Shown here piece after piece: positions 25,858-35,780 of a stretch of 64,000 nucleotides of DNA. Each line of letters starts with the position of its first letter. Position 1 is the first letter of the stretch. The translations under genes were made by a program, and so were the position numbers. The DNA lies in contig CP135238.1 of the NCBI GenBank assembly GCA_032834875.1, forward strand, positions 2,127,725-2,191,724, in the 5' to 3' direction. Source of the DNA: Sulfuracidifex metallicus DSM 6482 = JCM 9184. GTDB taxonomy: Archaea; Thermoproteota; Thermoprotei_A; Sulfolobales; Sulfolobaceae. Below the pieces are notes generated by a model. That model was not told the origin of the DNA. It saw only the letters and a program-made list of their open reading frames with translations, and made no database searches.

Positions 25858-27147
25858 ATGTACAGAACCCACTTCGTTAGAGATATAACACCAGATCTAG
25901 ATAACCAAGAAGTAGGACTTGCAGGTTGGGTTTTAAACGTAAGGGATCTTGGAGGAAAGAAGTTCATACTTTTAAGGGACAAGACTGGTATTGGACAAGT
26001 TGTACTCTCGAAGGACTCTCCATCCTTTGGTTTAGCTAATGAACTAACTCAAGAATCCGTAATTAGCGTAAAAGGAAGAGTTAAAGCTGATAAAAGGGCT
26101 CCAAAAGGAGTGGAAATACATGCCTCCGAAGTAATTCTTATAAGCAAAGCTAAGACCCCTCTGCCTTTAGATGTTACAGGTAAAGTGAAGGCAGATATAG
26201 ACACTAGGTTAAGGGAAAGGTTATTGGATCTAAGAAGAGAAGAGATGCAAGCTGTCATCAAAATTCAGTCTACCGCAGTTAGGGCATTTAGAGAAGCCTT
26301 ATACAAAAAGGGATTTTATGAGATATTTACACCTAAGCTAATAGCTACTGGAACTGAAGGTGGGGCTCAACTTTTCACAGTTATATACTTTGGCAAAGAG
26401 GCGTTCCTTGCCCAAAGTCCTCAGCTGTATAAAGAGCTTATGGCTGGTGCGGTAGAAAGAGTTTTTGAAATAGCTCCTGCATGGAGAGCAGAAGAGTCAG
26501 ATACTCCTTATCACCTATCCGAATTCGTTAGCATGGACGTAGAGATGGCATTCTCCAGTTACAAAGATGTAATGGAGACATTGGAAGAGATAATAAAGAA
26601 CATGATAACTAAAGTTAGGGAAGAATGTGGAGACGAGTTAAAAATACTCAATTACGAATTGCCAGAGATCAAGTTACCGCTACGTAGGATAACTTATATA
26701 GAAGCTTTAGAAATTCTGAAAAATAAAGGTTTAAATATTAAATTTGGAGATGACATAGGAACCCCGGAGTTAAGGGTAATTAATGAGGAAATAAAAGAAG
26801 ACTTATACTTCATCACAGACTGGCCTACGTTAAGTAGACCTTTCTACACAAAAGCTAGAGATGATAACAAAGACTTGAGTGAGAGTTTTGACCTAATATT
26901 TAGATTTCTTGAGATTGTATCAGGTAGCACTAGAAATTACAGAAGAGAAGTACTTGAAAGTGCTCTAAAGGCAAGAGGCCTTAATCCTTCAAGTTTTGAA
27001 TTCTTCCTTAGATGGTTCGATTATGGTATGCCTCCCCACGCAGGTTTTGGAATGGGACTGTCCAGAGTTATGTTAATGCTAACTGGACTGCAGAATGTTA
27101 AGGAAATCGTTCCGTTTCCAAGAGATAAGAAGAGGCTAGTCCCTTAG
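25858..27147 (+). CDS. aspS: Aspartate--tRNA ligase (archaeal type)
   Basis: A 429-aa class IIb synthetase. An N-terminal OB-fold anticodon-binding domain (residues 1-105, [19 protein letters not shown]) is followed by the catalytic core with motif 1 ([21 protein letters not shown]), motif 2 ([20 protein letters not shown]) and motif 3 ([13 protein letters not shown]). It lacks the bacterial GAD insertion, as expected for archaea. Whether it also charges tRNA-Asn (non-discriminating) cannot be settled here. Confidence 0.96.
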   Translation: MYRTHFVRDITPDLDNQEVGLAGWVLNVRDLGGKKFILLRDKTGIGQVVLSKDSPSFGLANELTQESVISVKGRVKADKRAPKGVEIHASEVILISKAKTPLPLDVTGKVKADIDTRLRERLLDLRREEMQAVIKIQSTAVRAFREALYKKGFYEIFTPKLIATGTEGGAQLFTVIYFGKEAFLAQSPQLYKELMAGAVERVFEIAPAWRAEESDTPYHLSEFVSMDVEMAFSSYKDVMETLEEIIKNMITKVREECGDELKILNYELPEIKLPLRRITYIEALEILKNKGLNIKFGDDIGTPELRVINEEIKEDLYFITDWPTLSRPFYTKARDDNKDLSESFDLIFRFLEIVSGSTRNYRREVLESALKARGLNPSSFEFFLRWFDYGMPPHAGFGMGLSRVMLMLTGLQNVKEIVPFPRDKKRLVP

Positions 27148-27149
27148 AG

Positions 27150-28289
27150 CTAAGTAAAAAGTAATGGATTAAAATGAGAAATTTCCCTCAAGAAAATAGT
27201 TGCGTAAGACCCCCTTGGTAGAGAGAAATTTACTGTTATTTTTCCTTTTTCCTTATTCCTATAAGACGAAAGATTACTAACCCTCATAAAAGCTCTTCTA
27301 CGAATCTCACGCACCTTTACTCCGAAAATCTCTGATAAAAATCCTTTATCTATTCCTTCCTCAATATAAATCTCTTTACATATATCATCGCATCCACTAA
27401 AATAAGTTGGTAAAGTGATCTCATAATTTACATCTCTTATGTTCTCAAATGTCCTAGACAGATATTTATTGAAAATATAGCTCTGAAAGGCGTCAACGTA
27501 TATTTCTATCGGTAAAGGCGTCATTCGTAGGGCTTCATAGAAACTGTTTGTATTCAAGAAGTTCTTAAATAAGGCTTTTTCATAGAACATGGAAGAGGGT
27601 ATTTCATTAATTGTTACTCCATTTCCGTTCATTATACCTTCTCTTATTTCTCTATTTCTTTCATATTCATGAATAAAAGGCATGCCTAAAATCCATATAA
27701 ATGCTTTCTCCCATTCTCTTCTAAGAAGGTATCTTCCTATAACGTGGGAAACAGGTCTTCTACTGCCGAATCTCTGATATCCGACGAAGTTTGGCAAAAA
27801 GGGATTTCTAGCTATCTCGTTAAGCCTATTCTCTATTTCTTCGTCGTCTTTTGTCGCTAAGGTAATAGAAAAATGATTTCCCGTATGATTTAACTTTCTA
27901 TCTACTGTTCCTATAAATTCCAGATTAAAGGAGCCATCCTCTGACGAGTAAAAAGAAGGTATGTTTTTGCTTTTAGACGAGGCTAGATCTATGTAGACTA
28001 CTTGAGTTGTGATGGCATTAGCGTCCTTAATGCCTATGAATTTAAAGCTTAGTTTAAACTTAGAATTGATTTCTCTTATGACCGAAAAGTGATCTCTCTT
28101 CTTCTTATTAAGAAGAAAAATAGCGTATCGACCATTTTTGTCATTAGGCTTCCATCTAGAACATAATTGGTTGCATATTTCCTCTTCTACGATGAAACCA
28201 TCAGGTCTAGGAATAGAAATTTCTACACTATTCCAATTATAATAGTACTTTTCCATACCTAAGGCTATATCAAGGAGTGTAGGCATCAA
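27150..28289 (-). CDS. truD: tRNA pseudouridine(13) synthase TruD family
   Basis: A 379-aa member of the TruD family. FIGIKDANAITTQVVYIDLA (near 80-99) carries the catalytic Asp, and HTGNHFSITLATKD, NFVGYQRFGSRRPVSHVIG (about 169-187) and the terminal RGSYATIFLREI are family blocks. The middle insertion domain is reduced. It modifies U13 of tRNAs (or U35 of some archaeal tRNA-Tyr). Its start overlaps the pth2 stop by four bases, and it is convergent with aspS. Confidence 0.92.
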   Translation of the reverse strand: MMPTLLDIALGMEKYYYNWNSVEISIPRPDGFIVEEEICNQLCSRWKPNDKNGRYAIFLLNKKKRDHFSVIREINSKFKLSFKFIGIKDANAITTQVVYIDLASSKSKNIPSFYSSEDGSFNLEFIGTVDRKLNHTGNHFSITLATKDDEEIENRLNEIARNPFLPNFVGYQRFGSRRPVSHVIGRYLLRREWEKAFIWILGMPFIHEYERNREIREGIMNGNGVTINEIPSSMFYEKALFKNFLNTNSFYEALRMTPLPIEIYVDAFQSYIFNKYLSRTFENIRDVNYEITLPTYFSGCDDICKEIYIEEGIDKGFLSEIFGVKVREIRRRAFMRVSNLSSYRNKEKGKITVNFSLPRGSYATIFLREISHFNPLLFT

Positions 28290-28645
28290 AGTAATTTCAA
28301 GTCACCAGTTATCTTATCAATCAGGTGATCAGGGCCCGGTCCTATCCCTCCGCACGTGAGGGTACCGGGATTTATTTGTGTTCGACCTGCATCATGAATT
28401 AAAGTTGTAGGTAACCCCTCCTGTCTAGCTCTATTTATCCTCTGAGTTAGCTCTTCTTCGGAGTTTACCTTGACTACTATTTTAGGCTGACCTTCATCTA
28501 ACCATTCCTTAAGCCAATCTGAAAATGGTACCTTTTCATGTTGTGCTATTTCCAAGACTAAGGATACTGCTGCATGAGCTACTTGACTTGCAATCTTTCC
28601 CTTTCCCATCTGTAAATCGTTTCTAACGATTATAACCATCTTCAT
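28286..28645 (-). CDS. pth2: Peptidyl-tRNA hydrolase, type 2
   Basis: A 119-aa archaeal/eukaryotic Pth2, which frees tRNA from prematurely released peptidyl-tRNA. RNDLQMGKGKIASQVAHAAV (residues 8-27) and the C-terminal IHDAGRTQINPGTLTCGGIGP are diagnostic. Co-transcribed with truD (4-base overlap). The NFACT and Rio2 genes 18 kb away belong to the same broad theme of translation quality control. Confidence 0.97.
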   Translation of the reverse strand: MKMVIIVRNDLQMGKGKIASQVAHAAVSLVLEIAQHEKVPFSDWLKEWLDEGQPKIVVKVNSEEELTQRINRARQEGLPTTLIHDAGRTQINPGTLTCGGIGPGPDHLIDKITGDLKLL

Positions 28646-28709
28646 ATTAGTCGAACGACAGAGTAAACATAAATATGCTTATTATTAATTTACCTGAGGA
28701 CTGTAGGAT

Positions 28710-28910
28710 ATGTCTTCGATAAAATTAAGCATCAGAGATGAGGTTGAACCGTTAGTATGTTCTAGCTGTGGAAAGTTACTTCATCCAAAGGAAAGAGGTG
28801 TAGAGTTCACTTGTCCTAATTGCGGTGAAGTGACAATAATAAGAGATTATCTTTGTAGAGAGCAAGTGGTAGAATATACTTGTCCTAAATGTGGATTTAA
28901 GGGACCATAA
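28710..28910 (+). CDS. Zinc-ribbon protein, HVO_2753-like
   Basis: 66 aa with two zinc ribbons: CSSCGKLLHPKERGVEFTCP then NCGE, and YTCPKCGFKGP, four CxxC knuckles in all. The family is a small archaeal group of double zinc-finger proteins often placed beside elongation factor 1-beta, as here: aef1B starts ten bases downstream. It is annotated elsewhere as RNA-binding, but its role is not established. Confidence 0.88.
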   Translation: MSSIKLSIRDEVEPLVCSSCGKLLHPKERGVEFTCPNCGEVTIIRDYLCREQVVEYTCPKCGFKGP

Positions 28911-28920
28911 GGTGATAAGA

Positions 28921-29196
28921 ATGACCGAGCTTTTAATAGTTTTAAAGGTGTTCCCTGAAGGCGACGAAGTTAGCTTAGATAAGATATACAACGAAATTGC
29001 ATCTAAGCTGCCAGAAGGCTATAAAATAGTTAAAAAAGAAACCGAACCAATAGCATACGGACTAAACTCCTTAGTTCTTTACGTTCAAATGCCGGAACAA
29101 ACTGAAGGTGGAACGGATCTTCTAGAAGAGACTGCAAATTCCGTAGAGGGAGTAAGCCACGCTGAAGTCGTTGGAATGACGAGACTAGGGTTCTAA
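28921..29196 (+). CDS. ef1b: Elongation factor 1-beta (nucleotide exchange factor)
   Basis: A 91-aa protein that reloads EF-1alpha with GTP. MTELLIVLKVFPEGDEVSLD and EPIAYGLNSLVLYVQMPEQ are typical, ending with GVSHAEVVGMTRLGF. I chose the ATG at 28921, preceded by an AAGGTGAT Shine-Dalgarno at 28909-28916; a start ten codons earlier would overlap the zinc-ribbon gene. Confidence 0.95.
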   Translation: MTELLIVLKVFPEGDEVSLDKIYNEIASKLPEGYKIVKKETEPIAYGLNSLVLYVQMPEQTEGGTDLLEETANSVEGVSHAEVVGMTRLGF

Positions 29197-29260
29197 ATAA
29201 ATCTTTTGATACACAAGTTCTTATTACCTTCGAAGCCACTATATTTCTTGGAGATCAAGT

Positions 29261-31555
29261 TTGAGTGCCAGCGAAGAGCAAAGGCCCCCAAGGAGGGAGC
29301 TAGTTCTCAAAGTTGTAGAAGCTAGACAAAAGGACGTTGGAAGAGGAAAAGTAAGAATAGATATTGAATTACTTTCTCAAATTGACGTTCAACCAGGTGA
29401 CGTAGTTGAAATCGAGGGAACAAGAAAAACTGCGGCCATAGCATGGCATCTAAGCCAAGATGACATAACCGGAGAAAGAGATATAATAAGAATGGATGGA
29501 ATTACTAGAAAGAATTCTGGTGTTTCTATAGGAGACAAGGTAGTAGTAAGGAAAGCTTTCGTAAAGCAGGCATCTATGGTAAAACTAGCTCCCTCTAATT
29601 TCTCTATAAGTGTAGATCCTGGTTTCGTAAGTTACGTAAAGAAGAGGCTTAAAGAGTTCCCCCTAGTGGAAGGAGATACGGTCCTTATACCCGTGCTAGG
29701 TCAAGCTATTCCATTTACCGTAGTACAAGTTAAACCTGCAGGAATAGTAATTGTGAACGACGAAACAATAATAAATATATCTGACAAGCCAGTAGAACAA
29801 ACCAAGTATCCTCGTGTAACATATGAAGATATAGGAGGACTAAGAGACATAATAGAAAAGGTGAGGGAACTAGTAGAGCTCCCTCTAAGACATCCTGAGC
29901 TTTTTAAGAGATTAGGAATTGAGCCTCCAAAGGGTATATTGCTTTACGGTCCGCCAGGAGTCGGAAAAACGTTACTAGCAAAAGCCATAGCTAACGAAAC
30001 AGATGCCTATTTCACATCCATAAATGGACCTGAGATTATGAGCAAATTCTATGGAGAAAGCGAGCAAAGACTTAGAGAAATATTTGAGGATGCAAAGAAG
30101 CACGCTCCAGCAATAATATTCGTGGACGAAATAGATGCAATAGCTCCTAAGAGAGACGAAGTTATAGGAGAAGTCGAAAGGAGAGTTGTAGCTCAGCTAT
30201 TAACATTAATGGACGGGCTTGAAAACAGAGGAAACGTAATAGTTATTGCGGCAACTAATAGACCAAACGCGGTAGATCCAGCTTTAAGAAGGCCTGGGAG
30301 ATTCGATCGTGAAATCGAGATTCCTCTACCTGATAAGACAGGCAGGATGGAGATATTCCAAATTCACACTAGAAACATGCCTCTTGCCGATGATGTAAGC
30401 TTAGAAAAGCTTAGCGATATGACCCATGGATATACGGGTGCGGATCTTGCATCTTTAGTTAGAGAAGCTGCAATGTATGCTCTAAGAAGATATTTACCAA
30501 AGATAGATCTAAATCAGGATAAGATACCTGCAGAAGTACTTGATTCTATGAGGGTTACAATGGACGATTTTATGAAGGCATTCAAAGAGATAGTTCCAAG
30601 CGGACTAAGAGAAATATACATAGAAATACCAGAAGTTAAGTGGACAGACGTAGGAGGTCATGAAGAGCTGAAGGACGAACTAAGGGAAGTAGTAGAATAT
30701 CCTCTAAAATACCCAGAAGTATACGAAAAGGCTGGAATTGACCCAGCTAAGGGTATACTATTATTTGGGCCTCCAGGAACTGGAAAGACGATGTTAGCTA
30801 AAGCTGTAGCTACTGAAAGCGGAGCTAATTTCATTGCTGTAAGAGGACCAGAGGTATTATCTAAATGGGTAGGAGAGAGCGAAAAGGCAATTAGGGAAAT
30901 ATTTAGGAAAGCTAGGATGTATGCTCCCGCAGTGATATTCTTCGATGAAATAGATGCTCTAGCTCCTATGAGAGGAGCGTCGTACGATAGCGGAGTAACA
31001 GAAAGGTTAGTAAACCAGCTTTTGGCCGAGATGGACGGAGTAGAAAAGTTAGAAAACGTAATAATAATTGCGGCAACTAATAGACCAGACATACTAGATC
31101 CTGCACTATTAAGACCAGGTAGGTTTGAGAAATTACTATATGTACCTCCACCAGATGTAACATCGAGAAAAGACATATTAAAGGTGCATACTAGAGGCAT
31201 CCCTCTTAGTGCTGATACGGACCTAGAAGAAATAGCTAACAGAACAGAAGGATATACTGGAGCTGACATTGCAGCTCTAGTCAGGGAAGCTGCAATGAGA
31301 GCAGTTAGAGAATCTATGAGAGTATGTATAGATGCAGCTACAGAGAAGTGCGGACAGAACCAAGACTGCAAAGACAAAGAAGTCAAGGAATGCATGAAGA
31401 ATAAGGTTGAAGTAAGACCTAAACACTTTGCAGAGGCTATGGTGAAGATAAAACCATCTGTGACACAAGATATGATACAATTCTATCAGAACTGGCTAGA
31501 GAAAGCAAGACAGCAGCTACCTAAGGCTATAGTAAAGCCAAGTACCTTCACGTGA
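29261..31555 (+). CDS. cdc48: Cdc48/VAT AAA+ ATPase
   Basis: A 764-aa unfoldase with the N-domain (residues 1-185) and two AAA+ modules, D1 (Walker [12 protein letters not shown], Walker [15 protein letters not shown]) and D2 ([23 protein letters not shown]). Second-region-of-homology arginines are in GRFDRE and GRFEKL. It extracts and unfolds substrates for the proteasome. The TTG start has GGAG seven bases upstream. The D2 tail contains a short insert with four cysteines ([18 protein letters not shown]; about 688-712) not typical of the family. The winged-helix and fen1 genes follow directly. Confidence 0.97.
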   Translation: MSASEEQRPPRRELVLKVVEARQKDVGRGKVRIDIELLSQIDVQPGDVVEIEGTRKTAAIAWHLSQDDITGERDIIRMDGITRKNSGVSIGDKVVVRKAFVKQASMVKLAPSNFSISVDPGFVSYVKKRLKEFPLVEGDTVLIPVLGQAIPFTVVQVKPAGIVIVNDETIINISDKPVEQTKYPRVTYEDIGGLRDIIEKVRELVELPLRHPELFKRLGIEPPKGILLYGPPGVGKTLLAKAIANETDAYFTSINGPEIMSKFYGESEQRLREIFEDAKKHAPAIIFVDEIDAIAPKRDEVIGEVERRVVAQLLTLMDGLENRGNVIVIAATNRPNAVDPALRRPGRFDREIEIPLPDKTGRMEIFQIHTRNMPLADDVSLEKLSDMTHGYTGADLASLVREAAMYALRRYLPKIDLNQDKIPAEVLDSMRVTMDDFMKAFKEIVPSGLREIYIEIPEVKWTDVGGHEELKDELREVVEYPLKYPEVYEKAGIDPAKGILLFGPPGTGKTMLAKAVATESGANFIAVRGPEVLSKWVGESEKAIREIFRKARMYAPAVIFFDEIDALAPMRGASYDSGVTERLVNQLLAEMDGVEKLENVIIIAATNRPDILDPALLRPGRFEKLLYVPPPDVTSRKDILKVHTRGIPLSADTDLEEIANRTEGYTGADIAALVREAAMRAVRESMRVCIDAATEKCGQNQDCKDKEVKECMKNKVEVRPKHFAEAMVKIKPSVTQDMIQFYQNWLEKARQQLPKAIVKPSTFT

Positions 31556-31559
31556 TACT

Positions 31560-31796
31560 ATGTGGAGGGAAGTTCCTATTGCTTACGTTATAATGGAAAA
31601 AGTTAGGAGGTTAAATGCCCCAATTGTTGAAGATGACCTATATAAGGAAGTTAAAAATAGCGTAAAATATGAGGTACCTTATAAGGATTTTCTAAAGGCT
31701 TTAATGAGCCTTGAAATTAGGGGAATGATATCAGTATCATTAATAAAAGAAGATACAAGAATGATAACTTACTTGGGTGACTTCGAATCGGAGTAG
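31560..31796 (+). CDS. Small winged-helix-like protein
   Basis: A 78-aa protein whose predicted helix-turn-helix-wing pattern (VIMEKVRRLNAPIVEDDLYK ... FLKALMSLEIRGMISVSLIK) resembles a minimal winged helix. It follows cdc48 by four bases and its last codons contain the inferred start of fen1, so the three are one transcript. The exact role is unknown; a repair or replication regulator is a guess from position. Confidence 0.75.
   Translation: MWREVPIAYVIMEKVRRLNAPIVEDDLYKEVKNSVKYEVPYKDFLKALMSLEIRGMISVSLIKEDTRMITYLGDFESE
31776..31780 (+). promoter_or_regulatory. Shine-Dalgarno preceding the non-standard fen1 start
   Basis: GGTGA lies six bases before the ATC codon at 31787, the same spacing as ribosome-binding sites of neighbouring internal genes (for example hemA and the gene at 4262). 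It decides the fen1 start. Confidence 0.6.
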
Positions 31797-32839
31797 ATCT
31801 TTCAGATATAGTAGAGGATTGTTCCAAAGAAATAAGTCTAAATAATATTAAGGGAAAAAAAGTAGCTATTGATGCTTACAATGCTATTTATCAGTTTCTT
31901 GCAGCAATAAGACAAGCAGATGGGACACCCTTAATGGATAAACAAGGCAGATCCACAAGTCATTTAAGCGGTATTTTCTATAGAACTATAAATCTAGTAG
32001 AAAACGGAATAATACCAATATATGTGTTTGATGGTAAACCTCCCGAAGAAAAGACACAGGAAATTCAACGTAGAATAAAGATAAAAGAGGAGGCTGAAGA
32101 AAAATACAACCAAGCCAAGGAACAAGGAGAAATTAAATCTATGAAGAAATATGCTCAAATGTCTTCTAGGCTTACTAACAACATAGCGACGGAAAGCAAG
32201 GAACTCTTAATTAACATGGGAATACCTATAGTTAATGCTCCCTCTGAGGGTGAGGCCGAGGCAGCCTACCTTTCTCAAAAAGATTATGCTTGGGCTTCAG
32301 CTAGTCAGGACTACGATTCACTACTCTTCGGTGCAAGGAGACTTATACGTAATTTAACCATGACAGGAAAAAGAAAGCTCCCAAATAAAGATCAGTATGT
32401 AGATATAGTTCCAGAAATCATTGAGTTCGATTCGCTTCTACATAAACTAGGAATAACAAGAGAACAATTAATAGATATAGGAATATTAATCGGTACTGAT
32501 TATAATCCTGAGGGGATTAAGGGAATTGGACCTAAGACTGCACTAAAAATAATAAAGAAGTACGGAGATATTGAAAAAGCCATAGGAAAAGAAATCGATG
32601 AAAAAGAGATATTATTTGACTATAAACAAATAAGACAGCTTTTCCTCAATCCAAAAGTTATAGACCCTAAAACTAGTTTAGAATTAAAAGAACCAGATGA
32701 GGAGAAAATAAAAAGAATATTAATTGACTGCCATGATTTCAGTGAAGAGAGAGTAGTTAACGCCGTAGGAAGGCTTCAAAAGGCAATAAAAAGCAGTAAA
32801 AACTTAGAAAGACAAACTGGACTGGATCGTTGGTTTTAA
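31787..32839 (+). CDS. fen1: Flap endonuclease 1, non-ATG start (ATC)
   Basis: About 350 aa when read from ATC at 31787: homology begins as (M)GVDLSDIVED, the normal FEN1 N-terminus, and includes KKVAIDAYNA with a catalytic Asp. The first ATG (31934) would drop 49 residues, including that Asp, and no GTG/TTG lies between the in-frame TGA (31778) and it. Further active-site blocks: VFDGKPP, SEGEAEAAYLS, SASQDYDSLLFG, GTDYNPEGIKGIGP. The C-terminal QTGLDRWF is the PCNA-binding motif. It cleaves 5' flaps in Okazaki-fragment processing. Confidence 0.9.
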   Translation: MGVDLSDIVEDCSKEISLNNIKGKKVAIDAYNAIYQFLAAIRQADGTPLMDKQGRSTSHLSGIFYRTINLVENGIIPIYVFDGKPPEEKTQEIQRRIKIKEEAEEKYNQAKEQGEIKSMKKYAQMSSRLTNNIATESKELLINMGIPIVNAPSEGEAEAAYLSQKDYAWASASQDYDSLLFGARRLIRNLTMTGKRKLPNKDQYVDIVPEIIEFDSLLHKLGITREQLIDIGILIGTDYNPEGIKGIGPKTALKIIKKYGDIEKAIGKEIDEKEILFDYKQIRQLFLNPKVIDPKTSLELKEPDEEKIKRILIDCHDFSEERVVNAVGRLQKAIKSSKNLERQTGLDRWF

Positions 32840-32876
32840 TTTAACATTTAAAACAAATCAAGTCTTACTTTAACTA

Positions 32877-33548
32877 ATGTGTGGGTTCTTTCCCATCTTC
32901 CTTAGAAGTTACAAGATAGACGTTGTAGTTATAGGTGGAGGGACTGTTGGTACAATTAGAGCAAAGGAGTTACTTAAGGCTGGATTCAAGGTCAAGGTTA
33001 TAAGCAAGGATTTTTCAACCGAGCTTAAGGAGTTAGAGAAGTCATATCAAACATTATTTCTTTTCAAAAAAGAGATAAATATCAATACTAAATTAGAATT
33101 AAAAGAATTAATAAGAGACACGAATCTGGTAATTAGCGCAACAGGAAATCCAGCTTTAAACAAAGATATATGTGAACTTGCTAGGGAGATGGGGAAGCTT
33201 TGTAACGATCCAAGCAATATGGAAAACTCCGATTTTATTATCCCAATTTCGATGGTAAATAATGATTTTGGAGTTGCAGTAACAACTTTTGGAATTTCGA
33301 GTATAGTGTCGAAAGAGATACTTAACAGGATAAACAGTGATATACTCGCTTCAAAAGAAATAATAAATCTATTACATGCTATGGCTGAAATTAAAGTTTT
33401 CTTAAAGGAAAACGTAAAAGACCCGAAAAGGAGGTATCACTTATATCATGAAATTTTTGATGATAGGGAGTTTAACCTTAGGGCTAAAGAAGGCGATATC
33501 AAAAATGCTCTTGAAAGAGCTAAAGAAATAGTAGGTGACGAGAATTGA
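32877..33548 (+). CDS. Precorrin-2 dehydrogenase/sirohydrochlorin ferrochelatase-like (CysG N-domain)
   Basis: A 223-aa protein with the CysG/Met8 fold: DVVVIGGGTVGTIRAKELL (residues 14-32) is the NAD-binding loop, and LVISATGNPALNKDICELAR and CNDPSNMENSDFIIPISM are typical downstream blocks. It oxidises precorrin-2 to sirohydrochlorin and may insert iron to give siroheme, the branch from which archaeal heme is made. First gene of the tetrapyrrole operon; its stop overlaps hemA by four bases. Confidence 0.9.
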   Translation: MCGFFPIFLRSYKIDVVVIGGGTVGTIRAKELLKAGFKVKVISKDFSTELKELEKSYQTLFLFKKEININTKLELKELIRDTNLVISATGNPALNKDICELAREMGKLCNDPSNMENSDFIIPISMVNNDFGVAVTTFGISSIVSKEILNRINSDILASKEIINLLHAMAEIKVFLKENVKDPKRRYHLYHEIFDDREFNLRAKEGDIKNALERAKEIVGDEN

Positions 33549-34840
33549 TTAGTAAAAATAGGTTTATAAATGAGATAAACGAAAGTTTTTCTGCATTAAT
33601 TTTCACGTACAAAAACGTTGGTATGGACACACTTCATTATTATTACCTAGATGAGTCAGAACTGAGAAGAATTCAGGACGTTATACGATCTGGGGTTTTC
33701 TTACTTCAAACTTGTAATAGGGTGGAATTATATATACATGGAGATAAAGCTAGAGATAAAGCCAAGATTTTGCTTAAATACATTGGAGACCTGCACCATG
33801 GGAAGTTAAAGCTCAATGATACAGTTATAAGGGAAGGTATAGAAGCTATCAAGCATCTTTTTTATGTTGCCAGTGGAGTTGATTCTATTGCTGTAGGAGA
33901 ATATGAAATATTAAATCAAATAAAATGCGCAATAGCGTCAGCAAAGAAGATAGGTACTACAGACAGATATCTCGAAAAATTGGTTGACAGATCCCTGAAA
34001 GTAGGGAGAGTTGCAAGAACAAAAACTAACATATCAAAAGGAAAGGTTGGTATTTATTCTCTAGCATTAGAAAAAATAAAGGAGGTAGTAGAGAATATAA
34101 ATAGTGTAGAAATTCTAATACTTGGGGCTGGGGAGATTGGCTCAAAGATGTCAGAACTACTATATAAAGAAGGCGTAAAGAACGTGACAATTATGAATAG
34201 AACAGAAAGTAAGGCTGTAGAGTTGGCTCAAAAATACGGATATAAAGGAATAAAATTGGACTTGTCTAAAATTAAGGATTATGATGTAGCAATATCTGCT
34301 ATTTCAGGCATTAGAGAAAAAATTGAATTAACCGATAACAAGCCCAAGGTTGTGGTAGATCTTTCTGTACCTCCTTTATTCGCTGGAAATAACGTTTTAA
34401 CGCTTACCGATTTACAGGACTTTTCTACGATGAACATGGCTAATAGATTAGAAGAACTCCCCAAAATAGACAAGATAGTAGATGAAGGTGTAAATGAGTT
34501 TATAGAAGATTATATGAAAGAAATTCAAAACGAAATTATCTCCAAGATGCTAAACAACGTAGAAAAAATAAGGGAAGAGGAGGTAAACAAGGCTAAAAAG
34601 GAATTAATGAAAAGAGGAATAGAACTAAATACAGATATAGAAGAAATACTTGACATAATGTCGAAATCTATAATAAACAAAGGATTAGAGCCAGTTATAT
34701 CAGGAACCAAAAAGATGATAGAAAACGATGAAAGAAATTACATTAACTTCCTAATTACTCTATTTAATTATGGCCACATTTCCGACATTAAGACCAAGGA
34801 GATTAAGAAGCAAGAAACTACTGAGGGATCTGGTAGCTGA
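33545..34840 (+). CDS. hemA: Glutamyl-tRNA reductase
   Basis: A 431-aa enzyme reducing Glu-tRNA to glutamate-1-semialdehyde. The catalytic cysteine is in FLLQTCNRVELY (near 50-61), GVDSIAVGEYEILNQIK follows, ILILGAGEIGSKM is the NADPH loop, and a long helical dimerisation tail completes it. The TTG start has GGTGA six bases upstream. Its 3' end overlaps hemB by 71 bases, a long overlap between two well-conserved genes. Confidence 0.96.
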   Translation: MISKNRFINEINESFSALIFTYKNVGMDTLHYYYLDESELRRIQDVIRSGVFLLQTCNRVELYIHGDKARDKAKILLKYIGDLHHGKLKLNDTVIREGIEAIKHLFYVASGVDSIAVGEYEILNQIKCAIASAKKIGTTDRYLEKLVDRSLKVGRVARTKTNISKGKVGIYSLALEKIKEVVENINSVEILILGAGEIGSKMSELLYKEGVKNVTIMNRTESKAVELAQKYGYKGIKLDLSKIKDYDVAISAISGIREKIELTDNKPKVVVDLSVPPLFAGNNVLTLTDLQDFSTMNMANRLEELPKIDKIVDEGVNEFIEDYMKEIQNEIISKMLNNVEKIREEEVNKAKKELMKRGIELNTDIEEILDIMSKSIINKGLEPVISGTKKMIENDERNYINFLITLFNYGHISDIKTKEIKKQETTEGSGS

Positions 34841-35780
34841 ATCCCAAATAAGAAAAGATGGTTTAATTTTGCCCATTTTCATAAAAGATGGCATCGATAA
34901 TCCAGAAGAAATAAAAACAATGCCTGAAGTGTATAGATATCCAGTGAATGACAAATTAATAAATTATATTGAAGAATCGCTCAAGAATGGAATAAATAAA
35001 TTTATATTATTTGGGGTTCCGAAAATTAAAGATGATCTAGCTACATCTGCAATGGATAGTGATGGCATTATTCAAAAAACATTGAAATTAATAAAAAACA
35101 CATTTGGCGGCAAGGTACTTTTGATTACTGATGAATGTACAGATGAATATACGTCTCATGGACATTGCGGAATAGTTACCATTAATGGTTCCTCCTATAA
35201 GGTAGATAATGATGAAAGCATAAAGTTGCATGCTAAAATTGCCCTAAGCCAAGCTAAGGCTGGGGCAGACGTTATAGCACCATCTAGTATGATGGACGGC
35301 GTTGTAGGAGAAATTAGGAAAACTTTAGATGAAAATGGATTCCAGGATGTTCCCATAATGGCGTACAGCTCTAAATATGCATCCACTTTTTATGGACCTT
35401 TTAGAGAAGCTGCATATTCTAAGCCAGCTTTTGGAGATCGTAGAGGCTACCAAATGGATCCACGTAATTTGGAGGAAGGAGTTAGAGAAGTATATTTAGA
35501 CATCGAAGAAGGAGCAGATATAGTTATGGTTAAACCTGCACATACTTATTTAGATGTAATCACAAGAGTAAAGCAAAGTTTTCCTTGTTATCCTTTGGCC
35601 GCATATCATGTAAGCGGAGAGTATAGTATGCTAAAAGCTGCAGCAATAAATGGATGGATAGATGAGAAAAGAGCAGTGCTGGAAGTAACAAACGCCATAT
35701 TTAGGGCTGGAGCTGACATAGTGATAACGTACTACGCAAATAAGATAATAGAATGGTTAAATGAAGGTGATCCATTTTGA
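34770..35780 (+). CDS. hemB: Porphobilinogen synthase (delta-aminolevulinate dehydratase)
   Basis: 336 aa. [19 protein letters not shown] opens the protein as in the family. The metal block reads [14 protein letters not shown]: compared with zinc-type D-x-C-x-C it keeps the first and third cysteine but has Asp at the second, a mixed site. Active-site lysines lie in [14 protein letters not shown] and [11 protein letters not shown]. It condenses two aminolevulinates to porphobilinogen. It overlaps hemL by four bases. Confidence 0.96.
   Translation: MATFPTLRPRRLRSKKLLRDLVAESQIRKDGLILPIFIKDGIDNPEEIKTMPEVYRYPVNDKLINYIEESLKNGINKFILFGVPKIKDDLATSAMDSDGIIQKTLKLIKNTFGGKVLLITDECTDEYTSHGHCGIVTINGSSYKVDNDESIKLHAKIALSQAKAGADVIAPSSMMDGVVGEIRKTLDENGFQDVPIMAYSSKYASTFYGPFREAAYSKPAFGDRRGYQMDPRNLEEGVREVYLDIEEGADIVMVKPAHTYLDVITRVKQSFPCYPLAAYHVSGEYSMLKAAAINGWIDEKRAVLEVTNAIFRAGADIVITYYANKIIEWLNEGDPF

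Noticed and set aside
30658..31395. A 245-codon frame opposite cdc48
   Set aside because: Opposite-strand shadow of a strongly conserved gene; hydrophobic, Ser-rich composition typical of such shadows.
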